13,478 nt of DNA, from NCBI GenBank assembly GCA_018303895.1, contig JAGVXJ010000074.1:1-13478 (forward strand), written 5' to 3'. Both the position numbers and the translations under genes were made by a program. Shown here piece by piece: positions 6,173 to 12,715 of this stretch. This DNA comes from Candidatus Pacearchaeota archaeon. Lineage in GTDB: Archaea > Nanobdellota > Nanobdellia > Pacearchaeales > GW2011-AR1. The notes under the pieces were generated by a model. It was not told the DNA's origin, did no database searches, and saw nothing but the letters and a program-made list of their open reading frames with translations. The first letter of the stretch is position 1, and the number at the start of each line of letters is the position of its first letter.

Positions 6173-6173
6173 A

Positions 6174-6575
<402 letters not shown>

Positions 6576-6576
6576 A

Positions 6577-7053
6577 ATGAAAAACGAATTTTCAAAACAT
6601 TGGGTAGGAAGTAAAAGACCCGGAAAGCAAAGAAAATATTTAGCGAAGGCTCCGTTGCATATTAGAAAAAAATTATTGAATGTTTCACTTTCAAAAGAAT
6701 TAAGAAAAAAATATGGAAGAAGAGCAATCACTGTAAGAAAAGGCGACAAAGTAAAAATCCTCGTCGGAAAATTCAAGAAAAAGGAAGGAAAAGTTACAGA
6801 AGTGAATTATGGCCGACTTAAAATTTACGTTGAAGGAATACAAATAAAAAAATTAGACGGCTCAATGACAAACGTTCCGATGAGAAGTTCAAACATTCAG
6901 ATAATTGAATTGAATCTCGACGACAAAATGAGGGTTGAGTCTTTGAATAAAAAACAGACTGAAGTTCAATCAGAAAAGAAAAATGAGGAGAAAGTAAAGG
7001 TTCAAAAACCAACTAAAACTTCAGAAAATAAATTAAAATCAAATAAAAAATAA
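6577..7053 (+). CDS. rpl24: Ribosomal protein uL24 (large subunit, KOW) with a C-terminal tail
   Basis: uL24 (158 residues) is an early 23S rRNA-binding assembly protein located near the tunnel exit. The KOW motif is at about 52-78 (TVRKGDKVKILVGKFKKKEG), preceded by the archaeal/eukaryotic N-terminus WVGSKRPGKQRKYLAKAPLH. Usual archaeal length is about 115-125; residues 119-158 are an added tail rich in Lys, Glu, Gln and Ser, likely disordered. I took the ATG at 6577, which follows the uL14 stop by one base (TAAAATG), rather than an in-frame TTG at 6565 inside uL14. Confidence 0.95.
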   Translation: MKNEFSKHWVGSKRPGKQRKYLAKAPLHIRKKLLNVSLSKELRKKYGRRAITVRKGDKVKILVGKFKKKEGKVTEVNYGRLKIYVEGIQIKKLDGSMTNVPMRSSNIQIIELNLDDKMRVESLNKKQTEVQSEKKNEEKVKVQKPTKTSENKLKSNKK

Positions 7054-7054
7054 A

Positions 7055-7708
7055 ATGGCACATCTAAAAAGACAAGAAATACCGAAGAGCTGGCCAGTAC
7101 CAAGAAAGGCTAAAACTACTTATGTAGTCAGTCCGAACTTCAGCAAGAATGACGGAATGCCGTTGTTAGTTGTACTTCGGGATGTTTTGAAAGTTGCAGA
7201 AAACAGAAAAGAAGTAAAAAAGATACTTCATGAAAAAGGATTATTAAAAAATGCAATTGTAGCTCATGATGAAAAAAATACTTTGGTTTTATTCGACACA
7301 ATAACTTTTGTACAGAGTAAGAAATCTTATCGAATGATTATTGGAGAAAATGGAAAATTTGAGCTCAAAGAAATAAAAGAAAATGAAGCTGGAAAGAAAA
7401 TTGCTAAAATCGTAGATAAAAAAATGCTTAGAGGAAAAAAAGTTCAAATCAATCTCAGCGATGGAAGAAACGTTCTTTCAAATGAGAAATGTGGAATGGG
7501 AGATTCAGTTGTTATTGACTTAAAAAATAAAAAAATAGAGAAAATTCTTCCATTGAAAGAAAAAGCAAAGGTTTTGATTTTTGAAGGAAAGCATGCTGGT
7601 GAAGAAGGAATTGTAGAAGAAATAATCAAAGAGAAAAAAATGATTAAGTTAAAATCAAATGAAAATGAAATTTCAGTATTAATTAAACAAGTAATGGCAA
7701 TCGATTAA
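7055..7708 (+). CDS. rps4e: Ribosomal protein eS4 (small subunit)
   Basis: eS4 (217 residues) is a 30S protein found only in archaea and eukaryotes. It has an S4-like RNA-binding region (about 36-95) and a central S4e domain. In the latter, KVQINLSDGRNVLS and GDSVVIDLKNKKI are diagnostic. A KOW segment follows (AKVLIFEGKHAGEEGIVEEI, 171-190). The N-terminal MAHLKRQEIPKSWPVPRK is the classic eS4 start and confirms the ATG. It is preceded by TAAAATG from uL24. Its presence is one of the best archaeal markers in the window. Confidence 0.96.
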   Translation: MAHLKRQEIPKSWPVPRKAKTTYVVSPNFSKNDGMPLLVVLRDVLKVAENRKEVKKILHEKGLLKNAIVAHDEKNTLVLFDTITFVQSKKSYRMIIGENGKFELKEIKENEAGKKIAKIVDKKMLRGKKVQINLSDGRNVLSNEKCGMGDSVVIDLKNKKIEKILPLKEKAKVLIFEGKHAGEEGIVEEIIKEKKMIKLKSNENEISVLIKQVMAID

Positions 7709-7709
7709 A

Positions 7710-8237
7710 ATGAAAACAAAATCAGAAAATCCAATGAGACAAATCAGAATAGACAAGGTTATTTTGAATGTCGGGGGAATTGGAGAAGAGCTGGAAAAGG
7801 GAGCAAAACTTTTGAAATTTTTAACTGGAAGAAATCCGGCAAAAATGAAATCAACAAAAAGAATTCCGTCGCTGGGTGTACGACCTGGACTTGAAGTTGG
7901 AGCAGTTGTAACATTAAGAAAAGATGTTGAACCTTTCATTAAAAAAATGCTTGTTACCATCGATAATAAATTAAGAAGAAGACAAATTGCAAAGAATCAA
8001 TTTTCATTTGGAATAAAAGAATACATTGAAATTCCCGGATTGGAATATCAAAGAGATATTGGAATGAGGGGATTTGACGTAACTATTGTTTTCAAGAGAA
8101 GTGGAAGAAGAGTTAGATTAAAAAAGATTAAAAGGGGAAAAGTTTCATTAAGACAAGATATAACCCCGAATGAAATTATCAAATTCATGGAAGAAAAGTA
8201 TGGAGTTAAATTTTTCGGGAAAGAGGTTAAAGATTAA
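7710..8237 (+). CDS. rpl5: Ribosomal protein uL5 (large subunit)
   Basis: uL5 (175 residues) binds 5S rRNA and the central protuberance, contacting P-site tRNA. The short N-terminus runs NPMRQIRIDKVILNVGGIGE. LKFLTGRNPAKMKSTKRIPS leads to GVRPGLEVGAVVTLR, and QFSFGIKEYIEIPGLEYQRD is the conserved central strand. The tail is a mild basic region, KRSGRRVRLKKIKRGKVS, then the final helix ending FFGKEVKD. The length is normal. It starts one base after eS4 (TAAAATG). Confidence 0.96.
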   Translation: MKTKSENPMRQIRIDKVILNVGGIGEELEKGAKLLKFLTGRNPAKMKSTKRIPSLGVRPGLEVGAVVTLRKDVEPFIKKMLVTIDNKLRRRQIAKNQFSFGIKEYIEIPGLEYQRDIGMRGFDVTIVFKRSGRRVRLKKIKRGKVSLRQDITPNEIIKFMEEKYGVKFFGKEVKD

Positions 8238-8238
8238 A

Positions 8239-8469
8239 ATGACTGCAAGCGACTGGAAAAAAATATTGAAGCAGTTGAAAAGCAAACCGAAAATTGCTGA
8301 AAAATTCACAAAACATAATAAACCACAAGAAAGAAAAATCGGAATCGCTTCGAAAAAATGTGAGAGATGTGGAAGATTCGGAGCACATATAAGTTCATAT
8401 GGATTAAACTTATGCCGACACTGTTTCAGAGAAATTGCAACAGAAATCGGATTCAAAAAATATTCATAA
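8239..8469 (+). CDS. rps14: Ribosomal protein uS14, zinc-binding, long form
   Basis: uS14 (76 residues) is a 30S head protein. Four cysteines form a zinc site, C41-X2-C44 and C59-X2-C62 (KKCERCGRFGAH and LNLCRHCFREIA), as in archaeal uS14. Archaeal uS14 is usually about 50-56 residues; the extra N-terminal 20 or so (MTASDWKKILKQLKSKPK) give a longer form. From memory such a form is common in related DPANN archaea, though I cannot verify it here. I chose the ATG at 8239 in the TAAAATG context; an upstream in-frame ATG at 8170 lies inside uL5 and would add unrelated residues. Confidence 0.93.
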   Translation: MTASDWKKILKQLKSKPKIAEKFTKHNKPQERKIGIASKKCERCGRFGAHISSYGLNLCRHCFREIATEIGFKKYS

Positions 8470-8487
8470 ATAGGAGAAAAAAATAAA

Positions 8488-8868
8488 ATGTCACACGATA
8501 TCGTCGCAGATGCTTTGAACATGGTTCAAAATGCAAAGAAAGCTGGAAAGGATGATGTAAAGATAAATAGAATTTCAAATCTTCTAATCGAAGTTTTCAA
8601 GATAATGAAACAGAAAGATGCAATCAAGAAATATAAGATTGATGGAAAGGCAAAGTCTATCGAAGTCACGAGCGGTAATATAACAAAATGTAAGGCAATA
8701 AAACCAAGATTTACTATCAAGGTTGATCAGATAGAAAAATACCGAAGAAGATATCTTCCTTCAAGAAATATTGGGGCATTAATACTCTCGACAAATAAGG
8801 GTCTTATGACTCATGATGAAGCTGTCGAAAATAAAATTGGGGGATGCTTAATTGCGTTTTTCTATTAA
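8488..8868 (+). CDS. rps8: Ribosomal protein uS8 (small subunit)
   Basis: uS8 (126 residues) binds the central domain of 16S rRNA and organises 30S assembly. The start MSHDIVADALNMVQNAKKAG and the C-terminus, including YLPSRNIGALILSTNKGLMT and HDEAVENKIGG, identify it. Typical archaeal length is about 130. It is one of the few genes with a true spacer (18 bases) and a ribosome-binding site, AGGAG at 8472-8476, 11 bases before the ATG. Even so, TAAAATG precedes its start, with a TAA (8484-8486) that is not the uS14 stop. In other bacteria and archaea uS8 also represses its own operon by binding a 16S-like site in the mRNA; I see no such site. Confidence 0.95.
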   Translation: MSHDIVADALNMVQNAKKAGKDDVKINRISNLLIEVFKIMKQKDAIKKYKIDGKAKSIEVTSGNITKCKAIKPRFTIKVDQIEKYRRRYLPSRNIGALILSTNKGLMTHDEAVENKIGGCLIAFFY

Positions 8869-8869
8869 A

Positions 8870-9412
8870 ATGAGAATTAATTTTTTCCAAGAGATAGAAA
8901 TTCCTGAAGGAGTTAGCGTTGAACTGCATAAAGATATTTTGAAAGTTAAAGGGTCACAGGGAGAGAATGAAAGACATTTAGTCTTAAGAGGTTTGGAATT
9001 TAAAATCGACGGGAAAAAGATTATTTTTGGATGTAAAAAAACGACAAAAAAAGAAAAGAAAAGAATAAACACAATGAAAGCCCATATAGCAAATTTAATT
9101 GGCGGAGTAAATGAAAAGTATGAGTACAAATTGAAAGCATGCTTCGTTCATTTCCCAGTTACATTAGAACATAAAGGTCATGAAGTAATAATCAAGAATT
9201 TCCTTGGAGAAAAAACACCCCGAAAAGCAAAAATTCCGAAAGGCGCAGAAGTGAAGATTGAAAAAGATATAATCAAAGTTACGTCGACAAATAAAGAAAT
9301 TGCTGGACAAGCAGCAGCAAATCTTGAGACTGCAACAAAAATAAGAAAGAGAGATAGAAGAGTTTTCCAGGACGGAATTTTTATAACAAGTAAATGTGGA
9401 GAAGAGATATAA
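8870..9412 (+). CDS. rpl6: Ribosomal protein uL6 (large subunit)
   Basis: uL6 (180 residues) sits near the base of the stalk and the sarcin-ricin loop. It has two similar alpha/beta repeats. The first begins EIEIPEGVSVELHKDILKVK (9-28); the second contains GAEVKIEKDIIKVTSTNKEI, and the family's terminal RRVFQDGIFIT follows. The archaeal length is normal. I chose the ATG at 8870, one base after the uS8 stop (TAAAATG), over an in-frame TTG at 8852. Its stop overlaps the eL32 start by one base (TAATG). Confidence 0.95.
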   Translation: MRINFFQEIEIPEGVSVELHKDILKVKGSQGENERHLVLRGLEFKIDGKKIIFGCKKTTKKEKKRINTMKAHIANLIGGVNEKYEYKLKACFVHFPVTLEHKGHEVIIKNFLGEKTPRKAKIPKGAEVKIEKDIIKVTSTNKEIAGQAAANLETATKIRKRDRRVFQDGIFITSKCGEEI

Positions 9413-9813
9413 TGGTAAGAGATCCGAAGAAAAAACCAAAATTTTTGAGAAGAAGATGGTATAGTTATGGAAAATTAGGCTTGAGAAGAAAAAGCAAACA
9501 AGTCTGGAGAAATCCAAATGGAAGAGATAACAAAATGCGAGAAAAGAGAAGAGGGTATCTTGCTGTTGTGAGTATTGGATACAGAACAGATGTTAAGGAT
9601 AGAGGAAAGATGAAAGGAAAAACACCAGTTAAAGTTCATAATTTGGAAGAAATGAAAAAAATAAAACAAAACGAAATTGCAATTGTTGGAAATGTTGGTA
9701 ACAAGAAAAAAATAGAAATGATAAAATACGCTCACGAACATAAAAAAGAAATTCAAAATTTAAATGTAAAAAAATTTTTAAGAAAATTAAATAAGAAAGG
9801 AAATAAAAAATGA
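9412..9813 (+). CDS. rpl32e: Ribosomal protein eL32 (large subunit)
   Basis: eL32 (133 residues) is a large-subunit protein found only in archaea and eukaryotes. FLRRRWYSYGKLGLRRKSKQ (14-33), then VWRNPNGRDNKMREKRRGY and VSIGYRTDVKD, are the conserved core. The C-terminus is a helical lysine-rich tail. The ATG at 9412 shares a base with the uL6 stop and has GGAG ten bases upstream (9398-9401); an in-frame ATG at 9394 would lie in uL6 and adds MWRRDI. The TGA stop overlaps the next ATG (ATGA). Confidence 0.95.
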   Translation: MVRDPKKKPKFLRRRWYSYGKLGLRRKSKQVWRNPNGRDNKMREKRRGYLAVVSIGYRTDVKDRGKMKGKTPVKVHNLEEMKKIKQNEIAIVGNVGNKKKIEMIKYAHEHKKEIQNLNVKKFLRKLNKKGNKK

Positions 9814-10217
9814 ATTTAGGAAAGAAAAAACAACTTGCAGCAAGAACGCTTGGCGTCGGAAAATCAAGGGTTCACTTTGTAAATGAAAATCTTAATGAAA
9901 TAAAAGAAGCAATCACAAAACAAGACATTAGAGATTTAGTTAGCTCTGGCGCAATAAAAGTTAAAGAAGTAAAAGGAAGAAGAAAGGTTTTGAGAAAGAG
10001 TAAAAAAATAACTGCAGGTAATGTTAGAGTTAAAGTCAACAAGAGAAAGAGAGATTATATTGCTTTAACAAGAAAATTAAGAAAAAATATTGCTGAATTA
10101 AAGAAACAAGGAAAGATTGATGCTGAAGGATACAAGGATTTGAGAAAGAGAGTAAGAAACAAAGAATTTAAAAGCAAATCACATATGAAAACTTTTGTTG
10201 AGGAAAATAAAAAATGA
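9810..10217 (+). CDS. rpl19e: Ribosomal protein eL19 (large subunit)
   Basis: eL19 (135 residues) is an archaeal/eukaryotic large-subunit protein with long helices that reach toward the small subunit. MNLGKKKQLAARTLGVGKSR at the N-terminus is a family signature. The middle IRDLVSSGAIKVKEVKGRRK and the arginine/lysine-rich helix that follows fit. It is slightly shorter than the usual about 150 residues. AAAGG at 9796-9800 is nine bases before the ATG. The TGA stop at 10215 overlaps another ATG (10214), which begins the bridging mini-ORF. Confidence 0.95.
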   Translation: MNLGKKKQLAARTLGVGKSRVHFVNENLNEIKEAITKQDIRDLVSSGAIKVKEVKGRRKVLRKSKKITAGNVRVKVNKRKRDYIALTRKLRKNIAELKKQGKIDAEGYKDLRKRVRNKEFKSKSHMKTFVEENKK

Positions 10218-10288
10218 AAAGAAACTTACCTTTGAATTTGGAAATTTTCATTTCATTCTCCAAAAAGGTTGGAGGAATTGAAGAATGA
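10214..10288 (+). other. Possible 24-codon bridging mini-ORF between eL19 and uL18
   Basis: The stretch between eL19 and uL18 is exactly spanned by an open frame of 24 codons beginning MKRNLPLNLEIFISF. It starts with ATGA overlapping the eL19 stop (10214-10217) and ends with ATGA overlapping the uL18 start (10285-10288). GAGG at 10200-10203 is ten bases before its ATG. It also carries the uL18 ribosome-binding site (GGAGG at 10271-10275). It is in a different frame from uL18. A weak stem is possible, pairing TTTGGA (10237-10242) with TCCAAA (10259-10264). No homology is recognised; coupling alone would justify it. Confidence 0.4.
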
Positions 10289-10782
10289 AAACCCAGAAAA
10301 GAAGAAGAAATGAAAATAAGACGGACTATTTGAAAAGATTCAAGTTACTGAAAAGTGGAAAGCCGAGAATTGTTTTCAGAAAAACGAATCGGTATATTAT
10401 TGGTCAATGTGTTACAAGTCAAGACGCACAGGACAAGATTGAACTTGGAGTAACGTCTAAAAACCTTTTACATTATGGCTGGCCTAAAGATTTTGAAGGT
10501 AGCTTGAAATCAATTCCAGCGTCGTATTTAACTGGATTTTTATTGGGAAAGAAAATTGTTGAAAAGAAGTTCTCGCCAATAGTTGACTTGGGGATGTTAA
10601 GAGTTTTACACAAAACAAAAATTTATGCTTTTTTGAAAGGATTGATTGACGCTGGTGTAAAAATTGAATGTGATAAAAAAACATTCCCCGAAGAAGCAAG
10701 ACTTACTGGAAAAAATTTGAAAAAAGATTTTTCAAAACATTTTGAAGAAATTAAAAAGAAAATAATGGGGGCAGGAAAATAA
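10285..10782 (+). CDS. rpl18: Ribosomal protein uL18 (large subunit)
   Basis: uL18 (165 residues) binds 5S rRNA at the central protuberance with uL5. KTDYLKRFKLLKSGKPRIVF leads to RKTNRYIIGQCV, the conserved N-terminal half, and GWPKDFEGSLKSIPASYLTG, typical of the archaeal/eukaryotic form, follows. The remaining part, with FLLGKK and YAFLKGLIDAG, is also conserved. The archaeal size is normal. A good ribosome-binding site (GGAGG at 10271-10275, nine bases upstream) supports the ATG at 10285. Its stop is followed by the widest gap among the ribosomal genes, which holds a hairpin. Confidence 0.95.
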   Translation: MKTQKRRRNENKTDYLKRFKLLKSGKPRIVFRKTNRYIIGQCVTSQDAQDKIELGVTSKNLLHYGWPKDFEGSLKSIPASYLTGFLLGKKIVEKKFSPIVDLGMLRVLHKTKIYAFLKGLIDAGVKIECDKKTFPEEARLTGKNLKKDFSKHFEEIKKKIMGAGK

Positions 10783-10785
10783 AAA

Positions 10786-10812
10786 CACTGAAAATTTTTT
10801 TAAATTTTCGTG
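10786..10812 (+). promoter_or_regulatory. Hairpin and possible internal promoter between uL18 and uS5
   Basis: The 54-base uL18/uS5 gap holds an imperfect hairpin. CAC (10786-10788) and GAAAATTT (10790-10797) pair with AAATTTTC (10802-10809) and GTG (10810-10812); T10789 bulges and the loop is TTTT. The stem has 11 pairs. The same stretch includes TTTAAA at 10799-10804, which could serve as a TATA box with a start near 10828, giving uS5 a very short leader. I cannot tell a structure acting in RNA from a promoter acting in DNA. Confidence 0.4.
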
Positions 10813-10836
10813 AATGATTTTTATTTCATAAAAACC

Positions 10837-11679
10837 ATGACTAAAAAAGAAGAAATGAAAGTATTGAAAAAGACTGCAGATGCGTATGGAACAGTTTCAG
10901 AAGAGATACCGGAAGAAGTTTTAGAAGAATTAACCGAAAAAATTCTTGAAGAAAAATTACCTGAAGAAAAAATTCTTGAAGAAGTAAAAGAAGTTTGGGG
11001 AAGGAAAAAATTTGACAGAGAGAAAGATGCAGAAGAAGTTTTGAAATTATGGAAACCAAAAACGAAATTGGGAATAGAAGTTAAAGAAGGAAGAATAAAA
11101 GATATCGACGATATTCTTGATACAAATAAAAAAATACTTGAACCAGAAATTGTTGATACTCTTTTGAAATTGAAAGTAGATCTTCTTGCGATAGGACAAT
11201 CAAAAGGAAAATTTGGTGGAGGAAAAAGAAGAGCTTGGAGACAGACTCAGAGAAAAACTAAAGAAGGGAATGTTCCTACTTTCTCGTCGCTGGCTGTTGT
11301 TGGAGATGAAAAAGGACATGTTGGAATTGGATATGGCCGAGCTAAAGAAACTTTGCCTGCAAGAGACAAAGCAGTTAGAAAAGCTAAGATAAATTTGATT
11401 AAAGTTATTAGAACCTGTTCATCATTTGATTGTAATTGCACTGAGAAACACACTGTGCCTTGTAAAATAGAAGGAAAGGGTGGAAGTTGTAGAGTTATAT
11501 TAATACCTGCTCCACAGGGAACTGGACTCGTCGCTGCAAATGAATTAAAAAAGGTTTTAAAGATGGCTGGAATAAAAGATGTTTACACAAAAACTTTTGG
11601 AAGTCAAAGAACAACTTTCAATTTGGTAAAAGCATGCATGGATGCATTAATTAAAACTAACGTTCAAAAGAAAAAATGA
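10837..11679 (+). CDS. rps5: Ribosomal protein uS5 with an acidic N-terminal extension
   Basis: uS5 (280 residues) is at the mRNA entry channel and affects decoding accuracy. The conserved domain spans about 60-275: a DSRBD-type RNA-binding fold (SLAVVGDEKGHVGIGYGRAK, 151-170), then the archaeal cysteine stretch CSSFDCNCTEKHTVPCK (194-210). GKGGSCRVILIPAPQGTGLV and the final FGSQRTTFNLVKACMDAL follow. Archaeal uS5 is usually about 210-220 residues; here residues 1-58 are an added acidic helical stretch rich in Glu. It holds an 18-base direct repeat, 10936-10953 and 10966-10983. I chose the ATG at 10837; an upstream in-frame GTG (10810) lies in the hairpin, and TAA at 10801 closes the frame before it. 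Confidence 0.94.
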   Translation: MTKKEEMKVLKKTADAYGTVSEEIPEEVLEELTEKILEEKLPEEKILEEVKEVWGRKKFDREKDAEEVLKLWKPKTKLGIEVKEGRIKDIDDILDTNKKILEPEIVDTLLKLKVDLLAIGQSKGKFGGGKRRAWRQTQRKTKEGNVPTFSSLAVVGDEKGHVGIGYGRAKETLPARDKAVRKAKINLIKVIRTCSSFDCNCTEKHTVPCKIEGKGGSCRVILIPAPQGTGLVAANELKKVLKMAGIKDVYTKTFGSQRTTFNLVKACMDALIKTNVQKKK

Positions 11680-12107
11680 AATACATTTGTTTAATCAGAG
11701 TCAGAGGAATTGTCGGAGTAACTGCACCTAGAGAAGAAACTTTAAGCAGATTAAGACTTAGAAGAAAATACGCTTGCGTTGTTTTAACAAATCCAAAAGA
11801 TTCTTTGCTTGGAATGTTAACAAAAGTTGAACATGATGTTGCATATGGAGAAATAAGCAAAGAAATGTTTGAAAAGCTCGTCGAGAAAAGAGGACAAGTT
11901 TTAGATAAGGCAAAGAAGAAACATTCACCAAAAGAAATTGTTGAAGCTCTTGAGAAAGGAAAAAGATATGAAGAATTGAATATGAAAGGATTTTTCAGAT
12001 TGCATTCACCAAGGGGCGGAGTTAAAAGTACAAAATTAATTTACCCTGCAGGAATTTTAGGAAATAACAAAGATTACATGACTAAATTAGTGGAGAAAAT
12101 GTTGTAA
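11676..12107 (+). CDS. rpl30: Ribosomal protein uL30 (large subunit)
   Basis: uL30 (143 residues) is the long archaeal/eukaryotic form, much larger than the bacterial 60-residue version. IRVRGIVGVTAPREETLSRL and RLRRKYACVVLTNPK are the conserved N-terminal core. KGFFRLHSPRGGVKSTKLIY in the C-terminal half is the archaeal L30/eukaryotic L7 signature. The start overlaps the uS5 stop (ATGA) and the stop is followed by one base and the uL15 ATG (TAAAATG). Confidence 0.95.
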   Translation: MKYICLIRVRGIVGVTAPREETLSRLRLRRKYACVVLTNPKDSLLGMLTKVEHDVAYGEISKEMFEKLVEKRGQVLDKAKKKHSPKEIVEALEKGKRYEELNMKGFFRLHSPRGGVKSTKLIYPAGILGNNKDYMTKLVEKML

Positions 12108-12108
12108 A

Positions 12109-12678
12109 ATGACAAAAACACATAAACGAAAGAAGATGTCGAGAATGCACGGAAATAATATGGGAACTCACGGATGGGGCGCAAGAAAGAAGCATAAAAA
12201 GTCTGGACATCGAGGGGGAAGTGGAATGGCTGGAACTGGAAAGAGAGCTGACCAGAAAAAAACTTTGATGACAAAACTGTATGGAAATTCTTATTTCGGG
12301 AAACAAGGAGTAACTAGTCGGTCAACAAAAAAAGATAGAAGACAAAGAATAAATTTGAAAGATGTTGAACTGAATCTTAATGTTTATTTGAAAAATGGAA
12401 AAGCAAAAAAAACTTCTGCAGGATATGAAATTAATTTAAGTAACTACAAAATTTTAGGAGAGGGAGAAGTGAAGAATAAACTTTTCATAAATGCTTTCGA
12501 AGCATCTGAATCAGCGAAGGAAAAAGTTGAAAAAGCTGGCGGAGAAATCAAAGTTAAAGAAATTAAGTTTATGGAAACTCCATTAGTTGAGAATCCGAAG
12601 AAGAAAAAGAAAGTTGAAGAGAAAAAACCAGCTGAACAAAAAATCAAGGTTGAAAAGAAAGCAGAAGAAGAAAAATAA
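12109..12678 (+). CDS. rpl15: Ribosomal protein uL15 with a charged C-terminal tail
   Basis: uL15 (189 residues) is a late-assembly large-subunit protein. The glycine-rich N-terminus (HGWGARKKHKKSGHRGGSGM, 21-40) is the family signature that threads through the rRNA, and the globular domain is at about 85-155. The archaeal family is usually around 145-150 residues, so the last 30 or so, rich in Lys and Glu (PKKKKKVEEKKPAEQK), form an extra tail. It is the last ribosomal gene; in archaea secY normally follows, but here a kinase-like gene lies 37 bases downstream. Confidence 0.95.
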   Translation: MTKTHKRKKMSRMHGNNMGTHGWGARKKHKKSGHRGGSGMAGTGKRADQKKTLMTKLYGNSYFGKQGVTSRSTKKDRRQRINLKDVELNLNVYLKNGKAKKTSAGYEINLSNYKILGEGEVKNKLFINAFEASESAKEKVEKAGGEIKVKEIKFMETPLVENPKKKKKVEEKKPAEQKIKVEKKAEEEK

Positions 12679-12715
12679 TCCTGAAAGTAGAAGAGTTCTG
12701 TGATAAAATTAGAAA

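Noticed and set aside
6162..6173. TTG start for uL14, four codons upstream, close to AAAGGAGGAA
   Set aside because: The family N-terminus begins at the ATG at 6174, and that ATG fits the repeated TAAAATG junction. The ribosome-binding site position keeps a little doubt.
8170..8238. Earlier in-frame ATG for uS14
   Set aside because: It lies inside uL5 and would add 23 residues that do not resemble any uS14; the ATG at 8239 matches the junction pattern.
10810..10836. GTG start for uS5 at 10810
   Set aside because: The added residues (MNDFYFIKT) lie partly in the hairpin, and a normal ATG is available at 10837, before the acidic segment.
12679..12715. A bridging mini-ORF between uL15 and the kinase-like gene
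   Set aside because: I found no frame that begins at the uL15 stop and ends at the next start; an in-frame TAG lies at 12710-12712, so the pattern of the other two gaps is not repeated.
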